Source: an uncultured Stenotrophomonas sp.
Lineage (GTDB): Bacteria > Pseudomonadota > Gammaproteobacteria > Xanthomonadales > Xanthomonadaceae
DNA: 64,000 nucleotides
Direction of reading: 5' to 3'
NCBI GenBank assembly: GCA_913775725.1
Contig: CAJYNG010000020.1
Coordinates: forward strand, 62,001-126,000
In this document: positions 1-8,389 of the stretch, piece by piece
Layout of the letters: every line of letters begins with the position of its first letter
Numbering within the stretch: the stretch's first letter is position 1
Notes under the pieces: model-generated
Seen by the model: the letters and a program-made list of their open reading frames with translations, nothing else
The model's database searches: none
Told to the model about the DNA's origin: nothing
Made by a program: the position numbers and the translations under genes

Positions 1-112
1 TTGGCTTCAGCTTTGGCTAAGGTACAGCGGGCCGTTCGCGCGGCCTTCACCATTCCAGGGTTGCCGGCAACGTATCGGCGGCCCACCCAATCCGATCACT
101 AGGAAGTACTGC
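1..112. other. Upstream flank with end of a GCC/AAA-type tract
   Basis: No gene is visible here. The first 25 bases resemble the triplet/hexamer tract (GGCTTT-like units) that belongs to the composite palindromic elements found later in the window, so the window probably opens at the edge of another copy. An AGGAAG Shine-Dalgarno sequence at about 101-106 serves the first permease gene. Confidence 0.5.
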
Positions 113-1588
113 ATGCTGAAAGCTCTGTTGAGGGTCAAGCCGGTTGAACCGGCCGGGCACGTCGATGCTGGCGAACCCATCGAAGGCAGCCTGGACGGCG
201 AAGCCACGTTGAAACGGACCCTCACGGCTAAACACCTCATCCTGCTTGGCGTGGGTGCGGTGATCGGCGCAGGTATCTTCGTGCTGACCGGCCAGGCCGC
301 AGCCAACCACGCTGGCCCGGCAGTGATGCTGTCGTTCGTCATCGCCGGTTTCGCCTGCGCCCTGGCGGGCCTGTGCTACGCCGAGTTCGCGGCGATGATG
401 CCGGTTTCCGGCAGTGCCTACTCCTATTCCTACGCCACCCTCGGCGAAGGCATGGCCTGGTTCATCGGCTGGTGCCTGGTGCTGGAATACCTGTTCGCCT
501 CGGCCTCGGTCGCGGTGGGCTGGTCGGCGTACCTGATCAGCTTCATCACCACCACGCTGCACATGCCGTTCCCGGATGCACTCAGCGCGGCCCCGATTGC
601 CTGGACCGGCAGCGAGTTCATCGCCTCGGGCAAGCTGTTCAATCTGCCAGCGGTGCTGATCGTGGCGGCGGTGTCCGGCCTGCTGTACGTGGGCGTGACC
701 CAGTCGGCGTTCGTCAATGCCATCATCGTGGCGATCAAGGTCACCGTCATCTGCCTGTTCATCGGCATCGGCGCGGCCCACATCGACCCGGCCAACTGGC
801 AGCCGTTCATCCCGGAAAACACCGGCGTACCGGGTGAGTTCGGCTGGAGCGGCGTGTTCCGCGCGGCCACCATCGTGTTCTTCGCCTACATCGGCTTCGA
901 TGCGGTCTCCACCGCCGCCGGCGAAACCAAGGATCCGCAGCGCAACATGCCGATCGGCCTGCTTGGCTCGCTGGCGGTGTGCACCATCGTCTACATCATC
1001 GTCTGTGCGGTGCTGACCGGCATGATGCCGTACCACCTGCTGGGCACCGACAAGCCAGTGGCCACCGCGCTGGAGCCCTACCCGACCCTGTCCTGGCTGA
1101 AGACGTTCGTGGAGATCGGCGCCATCGCCGGCCTGTCCTCGGTGGTGCTGGTGATGATGATGGGCCAGACCCGCATCGCCTACACCATTTCCCGCGACGG
1201 CCTGCTGCCGAAGTTCTTCGGCAAGGTCCACGCCCGCTTCCGCACTCCGTACGTCGCCACCATCGTGGTCGGCGTGATTGCTGCCGCGCTGGCCGGCCTG
1301 GTGCCGCTGAACGTGCTGGGTGAACTGGTGTCGATGGGCACCCTGCTGGCCTTCGCCACGGTCTGCATCGGCGTGCTGGTGCTGCGCTACTCCAAGCCGG
1401 ACCTGCACCGTCCGTTCCGCGTGCCGATGGTGTGGATCATCTGCCCGCTGGGCGCGGCCACCTGCCTGTTCCTGTTCTGGCAGGCGTTCGTGGTCCACTG
1501 GCACCTGTTCGTTGGCTGGACGCTGCTCGGCCTGCTGATCTACCTGGGCTACGGCATCCGCAACAGCAAGCTGGCCAAGTCGCCCTGA
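113..1588 (+). CDS. APC-family amino acid permease (first of tandem pair)
   Basis: Predicted inner-membrane amino acid transporter of the APC superfamily, closest in style to the cationic amino acid/YfnA-type permeases. The 491-residue protein has a cytoplasmic N-terminus of about 40 residues and then roughly 12 hydrophobic segments. The helix-1 substrate-binding motif GAVIGAGIF lies at about 48-55, and the helix-6 region contains FFAYIGFDAVST. The ATG is preceded by AGGAAG, which supports this start. A hairpin terminator follows at 1596-1628, so it is probably a separate transcript from the paralogous permease downstream. Substrate specificity cannot be read from the sequence. Family assignment is firm; substrate is unknown. 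Confidence 0.9.
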   Translation: MLKALLRVKPVEPAGHVDAGEPIEGSLDGEATLKRTLTAKHLILLGVGAVIGAGIFVLTGQAAANHAGPAVMLSFVIAGFACALAGLCYAEFAAMMPVSGSAYSYSYATLGEGMAWFIGWCLVLEYLFASASVAVGWSAYLISFITTTLHMPFPDALSAAPIAWTGSEFIASGKLFNLPAVLIVAAVSGLLYVGVTQSAFVNAIIVAIKVTVICLFIGIGAAHIDPANWQPFIPENTGVPGEFGWSGVFRAATIVFFAYIGFDAVSTAAGETKDPQRNMPIGLLGSLAVCTIVYIIVCAVLTGMMPYHLLGTDKPVATALEPYPTLSWLKTFVEIGAIAGLSSVVLVMMMGQTRIAYTISRDGLLPKFFGKVHARFRTPYVATIVVGVIAAALAGLVPLNVLGELVSMGTLLAFATVCIGVLVLRYSKPDLHRPFRVPMVWIICPLGAATCLFLFWQAFVVHWHLFVGWTLLGLLIYLGYGIRNSKLAKSP

Positions 1589-1595
1589 TCCGCCT

Positions 1596-1628
1596 ACGGG
1601 CCGGCCTCGCGCCGGCCCGTCCGTTTTC
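1596..1628 (+). terminator. Rho-independent-like terminator between permeases
   Basis: Perfect 10-bp arms ACGGGCCGGC and GCCGGCCCGT (1596-1605 and 1611-1620) enclose a 5-base loop. They are followed by CCGTTTTCC. The hairpin lies 8 bases after the first permease stop codon. Confidence 0.65.
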
Positions 1629-1670
1629 CCCGCGCGCCGGCCACGGCGCGCTTCGACAAGACCACCACAC

Positions 1671-3098
1671 ATGTTCAAGCAACTGTGGGCCACCAAGCAC
1701 CCGCATGCCGCCCATGAAGACGCCAACGGCCTGAGCCTGCGCCGCCACCTCGGCCCCTGGGGGCTGACCGCCCTGGGCATCGGCGCGGTGATCGGCGGCG
1801 GCATTTTCGTCATCACCGGCCAGGCCGCCGCCAACCACGCCGGCCCGGCCATCATGCTGTCCTTCGTGCTGGCCGCCATCTGCTGCGCCTTCTGCGCGTT
1901 GGCCTACGCCGAGTTCGCGTCGATGGTGCCGGTCTCCGGCAGCGCCTACACCTACACCTACGCCACCTTCGGCGAGCTCTCGGCCTGGTTCATCGGCTGG
2001 ATGCTGGTGCTCGAATACGGCGTCTCCGCCTCGGCGGTCGCGGTCAGCTGGACCGGCTACTTCCTCAGCCTGCTCAGCCAGTTCGACATCCATCTACCGG
2101 CAGCACTGGTCAGTGCCCCGCTGGATGCACAGCTGCGCCCGACCGGCGCGATCGCCAACCTGCCCGCCGCAGCGCTGGTGCTGCTGCTGACCTGGCTGTG
2201 CTACGTCGGCATCAGCAAATCCTCGGCGATGAACATGGCGATGGTCGTGCTCAAGACCGGCCTGATCGTGCTGGTCATCGTGGTCGGCTGGAAATACGTG
2301 GACACCAGCAACTGGACCCCGTTCATTCCGGCCAACGAAGGTCCCGGCAAGTACGGCATGGAAGGCGTGCTGCGCGGTGCGGCGATGGTGTTCTTCGCCT
2401 ACATCGGTTTCGAGGCGGTATCGGTGGCCGCGCAGGAGTCGAAGAATCCGCAGCGCGACATGCCGTTCGGCATGATGCTGTCGCTGGTGATCTGCACCGT
2501 GCTGTACATCGCGATGGCAGCGGTGATGACCGGCCTGGTGCCGTTCCAGCTGCTCGGCACCGACGAACCGGTGGTGACTGCGGTGGCGGCCCACCCACAG
2601 CTGGGCTGGCTGCGCTGGGTGGTCGAGATCGGCGCACTGGTCGGCCTGTCCTCGGTGGTGCTGGTGATGATCATCGGCCAGCCGCGCATCTTCATGATCA
2701 TGGGCCGCGACGGCCTGCTGCCGCCGGTGTTCACCAAGATCCACCCGAAGTACCGCACCCCGCACATCAACACCGTGATCACCGGCATCGGCATCGCGCT
2801 GCTGGCGGCACTGTTCCCGCTGGACATCCTGGGCGAACTGACCTCGATGGGGACGCTGATCGCGTTCGCGGCCGTGTGCGCCGGCGTGCTGATCCTGCGC
2901 CGTACCCAGCCGGACCTGCCGCGGCCGTTCCGCATGCCGATGGCGTGGCTGATCTGCAGCCTGGGCGCGCTGAGCTGCCTGGCGCTGCTGTCGGCGATGA
3001 CGATGCACAACTGGATGCTGATGGGTGTGTGGACCTTCGTCGGTTTCGTGATCTATTTCTGCTACGGGTTCAGGCACAGCCGGCTGCGGGGTAAGTAA
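1671..3098 (+). CDS. APC-family amino acid permease (second of tandem pair)
   Basis: Inner-membrane amino acid permease of 475 residues, clearly paralogous to the gene just upstream. They share the helix-1 motif (here GAVIGGGIF at about 38-45), the stretch after it (TGQAAANHAGPA), FFAYIGF in helix 6 and very similar C-terminal halves. Around twelve hydrophobic segments are visible. The Shine-Dalgarno sequence in front of the ATG is weak. The pair looks like a local duplication followed by divergence, with the N-terminal tails differing most. Transport of amino acids is family knowledge; the particular substrate is not shown by the sequence. Confidence 0.9.
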   Translation: MFKQLWATKHPHAAHEDANGLSLRRHLGPWGLTALGIGAVIGGGIFVITGQAAANHAGPAIMLSFVLAAICCAFCALAYAEFASMVPVSGSAYTYTYATFGELSAWFIGWMLVLEYGVSASAVAVSWTGYFLSLLSQFDIHLPAALVSAPLDAQLRPTGAIANLPAAALVLLLTWLCYVGISKSSAMNMAMVVLKTGLIVLVIVVGWKYVDTSNWTPFIPANEGPGKYGMEGVLRGAAMVFFAYIGFEAVSVAAQESKNPQRDMPFGMMLSLVICTVLYIAMAAVMTGLVPFQLLGTDEPVVTAVAAHPQLGWLRWVVEIGALVGLSSVVLVMIIGQPRIFMIMGRDGLLPPVFTKIHPKYRTPHINTVITGIGIALLAALFPLDILGELTSMGTLIAFAAVCAGVLILRRTQPDLPRPFRMPMAWLICSLGALSCLALLSAMTMHNWMLMGVWTFVGFVIYFCYGFRHSRLRGK

Positions 3099-3112
3099 GG
3101 TTTTCTGAATTG

Positions 3113-3491
3113 CAGGGCCTGCGGCCCTGCACCCGCCGGAGCAACGGCAAGAGCGGGTGTGTTGGTTTAGCGGGGAGGCATGGGTACGCGGGGCCGGTCG
3201 ATGAATCCTCTGTAGAGCGGAGCCATGCTCCGCTCCGAGCAAGCGCAGCGACGCGACCCGCTTTTCGCTCTTCCTTCTTCATTCCGTGGCTGGCGCGCAC
3301 GGAAACTGTCCATGGCCGGGCGGGTGGGTTGTGCAGGGGTGTCCGCGGCATGGATGCCGCGGCCAAGCCCCCATGGGTGAGGGCGCTTTGCTTGCGAAGC
3401 ACTGCTTCGCAAGCGCCCGAACGCACAGCCGCCAGCGGCTGAGCCGGATTGGGGGTTCACGGCGTCCCCTGCACAGCCCACCCGCCCGGCC
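3113..3491. repeat. Composite palindromic element, copy A (interrupted)
   Basis: A short GC hairpin and degenerate tract occur at 3113-3175, then a GTAG REP, then a long hairpin with 26-bp arms (3314-3339 and 3466-3491). The arms pair throughout, with one T opposite G. On the minus strand the loop carries GGGGACGCCGTGAACCCCC, a variant of the internal motif shared with the other copies. The long hairpin is in the opposite orientation to the short one, so this copy looks rearranged. Confidence 0.6.
3212..3235 (+). repeat. GTAG-headed REP (SMAG-like)
   Basis: GTAGAGCGGAGCCATGCTCC followed by GCTC: a tetranucleotide GTAG head and an imperfect palindrome around CATG, as in the Stenotrophomonas REP family. 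Confidence 0.7.
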
Positions 3492-3564
3492 AGAACAAGA
3501 AATCCAGCCCCGCCTCCAGCCACGAGGGGCTCAGCCGTTGGCCGAATCCAGTAAAATCGCTCGC

Positions 3565-4206
3565 ATGAACGCCCCCACCTTCCCGTACGACACCGCGCGC
3601 CTGAGCGAACTGGCCCAGCTGCTGATCGACAACGTCCGCGAACTGGCCCACGCCGGCTGGACCCCGGCCACCAGCAGCAACTTCTCCCATCGCCTGGATG
3701 ACCGCCACGCCGCGATCACCGTCTCGGGCAAGGACAAGGGCCGCCTGATCGAGGACGACATCATGGTGGTGGATTTCGACGGCCTGGCCGTCGGCCGCCC
3801 GCTGCGCCCGTCCGCCGAGACCCTGCTGCACACCCAGCTGTACCGCCGTTTCCCCGAGATCGGCTGCGTGCTGCACACCCATTCGCCGGTACAGACCATC
3901 GCCTCGCGCCTGTACGCGCCGCAGGGCCATATCCGCCTGGAAGGCTACGAGCTGCTGAAGGCCTTCGCCGGCAACAGCACCCACGAGATGGCCATCGACG
4001 TACCGGTGTTCGCCAACACCCAGGACATGAACGTGCTTTCGAAGCAGGTCGACGACCTGCTCGACCGGCAGAACCTGTGGGGCTACCTGATCGACGGCCA
4101 CGGCCTGTATGCCTGGGGCCGCGACATGGCCGAGGCCCGCCGCCACATGGAAGCGTTCGAGTTCCTGTTCCACTGCGAGCTCGAGCTGCGCAAGCTGCGC
4201 GGCTGA
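3565..4206 (+). CDS. mtnB: Methylthioribulose-1-phosphate dehydratase
   Basis: Class II aldolase/adducin-fold enzyme of the methionine salvage pathway. It dehydrates 5-methylthioribulose-1-phosphate to the diketo phosphate. The 213-residue length fits MtnB. Visible features are the N-terminal SSNFSHR segment (about 37-43), SGKDKG (54-59) and the zinc ligand pair HTH at 104-106, with DGHGLYAWG near the C-terminus. An in-frame extension reaches 3286, but the ATG at 3565 is where recognisable MtnB sequence begins. It is followed by mtnD and mtnC, which act in the next steps. mtnA is not in this window. Confidence 0.93.
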   Translation: MNAPTFPYDTARLSELAQLLIDNVRELAHAGWTPATSSNFSHRLDDRHAAITVSGKDKGRLIEDDIMVVDFDGLAVGRPLRPSAETLLHTQLYRRFPEIGCVLHTHSPVQTIASRLYAPQGHIRLEGYELLKAFAGNSTHEMAIDVPVFANTQDMNVLSKQVDDLLDRQNLWGYLIDGHGLYAWGRDMAEARRHMEAFEFLFHCELELRKLRG

Positions 4207-4298
4207 GCCTGCGTGCAGGTGCAGATGCCGATCCGGAATCTGCACCCCGTCCCCACCCTGCTACCCTGTCTTCCCCCCGAGACGTTCAAGCTGCCGCC

Positions 4299-4856
4299 AT
4301 GAGCCGACTGCGCATCTACGACGACACCCGCCCCGAATCGCCGCTGCTGGACACCCAGGACGGCGCGTTCATCGCTGCCGAACTGCAGAAGATCGGCGTC
4401 ACCTTCGAGCGCTGGCAGGCCACCGCACCGGTCGCGCCGGGCGCCAGCCAGGATGAAGTGTTCGCCGCCTATCGCGCCGACATCGATCGCCTGGTCGCCG
4501 AGCGCGGCTTCAAGAGCGTGGACGTGGCCTCGATCGCCCCGGACAACCCGAACCGCGCCGAGCTGCGCAAGAAGTTCCTCGACGAGCACTTCCACAAGGA
4601 AGACGAGGTGCGCTTCTTCGTCGCCGGCTCCGGCCTGTTCACCCTGCACGTGGGCGACAAGGTCTATGAGATCGAGTGCGTGAAGGATGATCTGATCGCC
4701 GTGCCCGATGGCACCACCCACTGGTTCGACATGGGCGATGAGCCCAGCTTCGTGGCGATCCGCTTCTTTACCGAGCCGGATGGCTGGGTCGGCCATTTCA
4801 CCGGCACCGACATCGCGCAGAAATTCCCCCGTTACGTACCTACCCAGGCGTCCTGA
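4299..4856 (+). CDS. mtnD: Acireductone dioxygenase
   Basis: Cupin metalloenzyme of methionine salvage. It oxidises acireductone to 2-keto-4-methylthiobutyrate plus formate with Fe, or gives the off-pathway products with Ni. The protein is 185 residues. The metal ligands are visible as H97, H99, E103 (FHKEDE) and H141 (GTTHWFDMG), matching the spacing of characterised bacterial ARDs. The ATG at 4299 gives the standard N-terminus; an in-frame extension overlapping mtnB is ignored. mtnC starts three bases after the stop codon, so the two are surely co-transcribed. Confidence 0.94.
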   Translation: MSRLRIYDDTRPESPLLDTQDGAFIAAELQKIGVTFERWQATAPVAPGASQDEVFAAYRADIDRLVAERGFKSVDVASIAPDNPNRAELRKKFLDEHFHKEDEVRFFVAGSGLFTLHVGDKVYEIECVKDDLIAVPDGTTHWFDMGDEPSFVAIRFFTEPDGWVGHFTGTDIAQKFPRYVPTQAS

Positions 4857-4859
4857 TCC

Positions 4860-5555
4860 ATGCAGCCCCGCGTCATCCTGACCGACATCGAAGGCACCAC
4901 CAGCAGCATCTCGTTCGTCAAGAACGTGCTGTTCCCCTATGCCCGCAAGGCCTTACCGGCGTTCGTCGCCGAACATGGCCAGCAGCCGGAGGTCCGCCGC
5001 TGGCTGGACGCGGTGGCTACTGAGATCGGCGGCGCCTGCCAGGACAGCCTGGTGGCCGAGACGCTGCAGGGCTGGATCGACCAGGACCGCAAGCACACCG
5101 CACTGAAGGCACTGCAGGGCCTGATCTGGGAGGAAGGCTACCGTCGCGGCGACTACACCGCGCACTTCTACCCGGAAGTGGCGCCGGTACTGAAGGGCTG
5201 GCACGCCTCCGGCCTGCCGCTGTACGTGTACTCCTCCGGCTCGGTGCCGGCACAGAAGCTGTTCTTCGGCTTCAGTGACGGCGGTGACCTCAGCCCGCTG
5301 GTGTCGGGCTGGTTCGATACCGAGATCGGCGGCAAGCGCGAGGCCGACAGCTACCGCCGCATCGTGCAGGCCATTGGCGTGCCAGCCGGCGAGATCCTGT
5401 TCCTGTCCGATGTGGTGGAAGAACTGGATGCCGCTCGCGAAGCAGGCCTGCAGACCCGGCTGATCGACCGTCTGGATGATTACCCGCTGCCGCGCAGCGG
5501 CCAGGCCGCCAACGGCCATGAGCGGGTCGAGAATTTCCAGCAGATCCAGCTGTAA
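4860..5555 (+). CDS. mtnC: Enolase-phosphatase E1
   Basis: HAD-superfamily bifunctional enzyme of methionine salvage. It enolises and then dephosphorylates the diketo-methylthiopentyl phosphate to make acireductone, the substrate of the neighbouring MtnD. The 231-residue protein starts with the HAD motif I region [11 protein letters not shown] (D9, E11), has the motif II serine in [12 protein letters not shown], and motif III/IV in [13 protein letters not shown]. It is the last gene of the mtnBDC run. Convergent REP hairpins and the minus-strand beta-mannosidase gene follow. Confidence 0.93.
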   Translation: MQPRVILTDIEGTTSSISFVKNVLFPYARKALPAFVAEHGQQPEVRRWLDAVATEIGGACQDSLVAETLQGWIDQDRKHTALKALQGLIWEEGYRRGDYTAHFYPEVAPVLKGWHASGLPLYVYSSGSVPAQKLFFGFSDGGDLSPLVSGWFDTEIGGKREADSYRRIVQAIGVPAGEILFLSDVVEELDAAREAGLQTRLIDRLDDYPLPRSGQAANGHERVENFQQIQL

Positions 5556-5561
5556 GAAAGT

Positions 5562-5660
5562 GTGCGGACCAACGGTCCGCACCTACCCGGCTCCGCGTCT
5601 GGTAGATGCCAACCTTGGTTGGCATACGGCCGATGTGTCAACCAAGGTTGACACCTACCA
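5562..5660. repeat. Cluster of three REP-like palindromes between convergent genes
   Basis: Three short palindromes lie in a row: TGCGGACCAACGGTCCGCAC ending in CTACC (5562-5586), GGTAGATGCCAACCTTGGTT to GGCAT (5601-5625), and TGTCAACCAAGGTTGACACC ending in CTACC (about 5636-5659). The second and third form a head-to-tail inverted pair. They sit between the ends of mtnC and the GH2 gene and could serve as a two-way terminator. Confidence 0.65.
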
Positions 5661-5679
5661 GAACATGGTTCGCCTGCCC

Positions 5680-8298
5680 TCAACGATCGTTGAGGGTTTT
5701 CACCTTCAGCGCTTCTCGCAGCGTCGTCAGATCCACCGGACCACGCACTGCAATGTCCCGGGTTTCACCCGGCAGCAGGTCCAGCAGGTTGTCTTCGACC
5801 TGCACATCCAACGCACCGAAATCGATCCACGTCGCGCGCACGTAAGCCGCGCTTTCCAGCCGTAGTCGATAGTGGTCGCCTTCGATGGACAACGTGGCCT
5901 TGAGCTTCTGCCGCGGCAACACCTGGTCCTTGGCTTCGACGAATCCGACCACCTGTCGGGCACGCACCGACCCGTTCTGCAGCAGCTCGAACACGGCCAC
6001 CGTGCGCTTCGGATCGGCACCGGCCAGCAGCTCGGCATCGCGGAAATCACCGATCGAGGTGACGCCTGCCGCCGTCAACGTCACCGCGTCCTCGCGTCGA
6101 CGCAGCACCTTGCCGTCCATGTCCATCACCCGCAGCCGCCAACGCGCATCCTGCGCGGCGCCATCATTGATCAGGCGCACCCGCGTGCTGCCCTCGTCAC
6201 GCAACGCCGCCACCGTCACCGGCGCGAAGAAGCGCCGCGCGGCGAAGTGCAACGCCTTCCAACGACCGAAGTAGTCCACGCTGGACCATGAAGCACCCGG
6301 CCAGACATCGTTGAGCTGCCAGTACAGCGAGCCCATGGTGTAGGGCCGCGAGGCGCGATGATGCAGTGCCGCCAGCGCGATGCCATCGGCCTGCATCACC
6401 TGGCTGAGGTAGACGAAGTCCTCGAAGTCCTTCGGCGTGCCGTAACCCAGTTCGATGTAGTGCAGCAGGCGACTGTTGCCCTCGCCCGCCATGAACTTCT
6501 GGTGCGCGCGGATCACCGGACTGTCGATGCGCTGCTCGGCGCGGGTCGCGATCTGGTCCACCGTCGCCACCGACGGCCACGCCTGCAGTCCGTATTCGGA
6601 CATGAAGCGCGGGGTCTCACGCAGGTAGGCCTGCACCGGCAGCGCCGGATTGCCCCAGACCTGCCAGTAGTGCTTGTCGCCGCGGGTGGAATCGTTGGCC
6701 TTCTCATCCAGGTCGTTGCTGGGCGAACTGGACCAGTACGGTACGCCCAGCCCCTCCTCACCCACCACCTGGCGCAGGTCGTTGCCGAACAGGTCGACAT
6801 AGCCCTGCCAGACCTTCGCTGCAAACGCCGGGTCAGCCGCCTTCAGGTCGCGTCCGTGGCCCCAGTCCTTCCAGGCGGTTTCTTCCTCGTTGTTGCCACA
6901 CCACAGCACGATGCTGGGGTGATGGCGGAGCCGGCGCACGTTGTCGCGCGCCTCGGCCACCACGCTGGCACGGAAGGCCGGATCGTAGCCCGGCTGCATG
7001 CCGCCACCGAACATGAAGTCCTGCCAGACCAGCAGGCCCAGCTCGTCGGCGATGTCGAAGAACGCATCGTCCTCGTAGTAACCGCCGCCCCAGTTGCGCA
7101 GCATGTTCATGTTGGCGTCGCGCGCGGCGGTCAGCACCTGGCGCAGGCGTGCGGCATCGACGCGTGCGGGGAAGGCATCGAACGGAATGACGTTGGCGCC
7201 CTTGGCAAAGATCTCCACGCCGTTGATGACGAAGGCAAAACCCTGCCCGCCCTTGCCGTCTTCCTCGCGGCGCAGTTCAACCGTGCGCAGGCCGATGCGC
7301 TGCTCGCGCACCAGCGTTGCATCCGCGCCACCGTCCAGGCGGGCCTGCACCGTGTAGCGGTCCTGTGCACCGTGGCCGACCGGCCACCAGCGCTGCGGCT
7401 TGGCCAGTTCGACCGGCAGTTCGACAGCGTTCTGGCCGGGCTTCAGCAGCATCGTGCGCTGCACCTGGGCCACACTGCGGCCCTGCGGATCGCGCACGTC
7501 CACGTTCACCACTGCCGAACCGGCCGCCGCACCCTGCTCCACCTGCAGCAGCACCGCCAGCCTCGCCTGTTCCGCGCTCAATGCATCGGTGCGCACGGCA
7601 AGATCGGTCAGGCGGTGCGCATCCCAGGCCTGCAGTTCGACCCCGCGCCAGACGCCGGCGGTGACATAGCGCGGGCCCCAGTCCCAGCCGAAGTGGTAGG
7701 CCGGCTTGCGCGCGAAGTTGCCGACCATCGCGTCTTTGGGCTCATCCCCATAGGGCGAAGGATAGTTGCCGGCGATCTTGTGCGGCATCGCCTGTACACC
7801 GGGAAGCAGTGTGCGGATCGGTGAACGGAACACGATCTGCAGTTCATTGCCATTCGCCCGCAGGCGCCCTTCCACGCGCGCACGCCAAGTGCGGTGCGCG
7901 TTATCCGCACGCAGCAGCGGCTTGCCGTTGAGGCTGACTTCGGCATAGGTATCCAGCCCATCGAAGCGCAGCTCGGCATTGGGCTTGGCCAGCGTCGCCG
8001 CATCCACATCAAAGCGGGCGCGATACTCCCAGGCAGCCAGGCCGATCCATTGCAGCTCGGCCTCAGGCGCACCAACGTACGGATCGCGGATCAACCCATG
8101 CGCCAGCAGGTCGATGTGCACGCTGCCCGGCACCTTCGCGGCCCGCCATTGCTGCAGGCCTGGGTGGGCTGCGCCCTCGGCATCGCCGGGCAGCATGCGG
8201 AACTCCCACTGTGCCTGCAAAGGTGCTGCAGTTGCCGGGAAGACAGAGAGCGCGATCAGCAGCAGGAGCAAACGGACAACGAGGGAAAGACGATGCAC
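5680..8298 (-). CDS. GH2 beta-mannosidase, exported
   Basis: Glycoside hydrolase family 2 enzyme of 872 residues, best read as a beta-mannosidase that removes the beta-1,4-linked core mannose from glycans or manno-oligosaccharides. A signal peptide covers about residues 1-25 (hydrophobic core LLLLLIALSVF). The acid/base glutamate lies in WCGNNEEE at about 468, and the nucleophile glutamate in FMSEYGLQAWP at about 567. Sandwich and barrel domains are of normal GH2 mannosidase length. I chose the GTG at 8298, which has AGGAG in front and puts the signal peptide at the N-terminus; a 24-residue extension upstream runs through a REP. Last gene of the minus-strand mannoside cluster. Confidence 0.88.
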   Translation of the reverse strand: MHRLSLVVRLLLLLIALSVFPATAAPLQAQWEFRMLPGDAEGAAHPGLQQWRAAKVPGSVHIDLLAHGLIRDPYVGAPEAELQWIGLAAWEYRARFDVDAATLAKPNAELRFDGLDTYAEVSLNGKPLLRADNAHRTWRARVEGRLRANGNELQIVFRSPIRTLLPGVQAMPHKIAGNYPSPYGDEPKDAMVGNFARKPAYHFGWDWGPRYVTAGVWRGVELQAWDAHRLTDLAVRTDALSAEQARLAVLLQVEQGAAAGSAVVNVDVRDPQGRSVAQVQRTMLLKPGQNAVELPVELAKPQRWWPVGHGAQDRYTVQARLDGGADATLVREQRIGLRTVELRREEDGKGGQGFAFVINGVEIFAKGANVIPFDAFPARVDAARLRQVLTAARDANMNMLRNWGGGYYEDDAFFDIADELGLLVWQDFMFGGGMQPGYDPAFRASVVAEARDNVRRLRHHPSIVLWCGNNEEETAWKDWGHGRDLKAADPAFAAKVWQGYVDLFGNDLRQVVGEEGLGVPYWSSSPSNDLDEKANDSTRGDKHYWQVWGNPALPVQAYLRETPRFMSEYGLQAWPSVATVDQIATRAEQRIDSPVIRAHQKFMAGEGNSRLLHYIELGYGTPKDFEDFVYLSQVMQADGIALAALHHRASRPYTMGSLYWQLNDVWPGASWSSVDYFGRWKALHFAARRFFAPVTVAALRDEGSTRVRLINDGAAQDARWRLRVMDMDGKVLRRREDAVTLTAAGVTSIGDFRDAELLAGADPKRTVAVFELLQNGSVRARQVVGFVEAKDQVLPRQKLKATLSIEGDHYRLRLESAAYVRATWIDFGALDVQVEDNLLDLLPGETRDIAVRGPVDLTTLREALKVKTLNDR

Positions 8299-8316
8299 GC
8301 GAAGCTCCTGTTTTTT

Positions 8317-8373
8317 CGCCGGGCGTGGCCCGGCGCTACCGATTTCGGATTGCCAGGCATGGCCTGGCACTAC
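8317..8373. repeat. Pair of REP-like palindromes between isomerase and mannosidase genes
   Basis: CGCCGGGCGTGGCCCGGCGC then TACC (8317-8340) and TGCCAGGCATGGCCTGGCAC then TAC (8351-8373). Both have the GTAG-type head on the minus strand. They fill the 91-base gap between two genes of one transcript and may affect mRNA stability or read-through. Confidence 0.65.
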
Positions 8374-8389
8374 TGCATTCGAACGATCT

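Larger units (their letters stand above)
3099..3564. other. Intergenic region with palindromic repeats, no gene
   Basis: No convincing coding region. It holds a short hairpin (GCAGGGCCTGCGGCCCTGC at about 3112-3130), a GTAG-headed REP at 3212-3235, and a long inverted repeat with 26-bp arms at 3314-3339 and 3466-3491. The loop of the long repeat contains another palindrome at about 3383-3418. A TAAAAT sequence sits only seven bases before the mtnB ATG. Confidence 0.7.

Noticed and set aside
47-1879. 610-codon minus-strand open frame
   Set aside because: Rich in His, Gln, Arg and Asp with no domain; it is the antisense shadow of the permease genes in GC-rich DNA.
3545-3570. Leaderless mtnB transcript from a TAAAAT box seven bases before the ATG
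   Set aside because: No -35 element at suitable spacing; the match could be chance.
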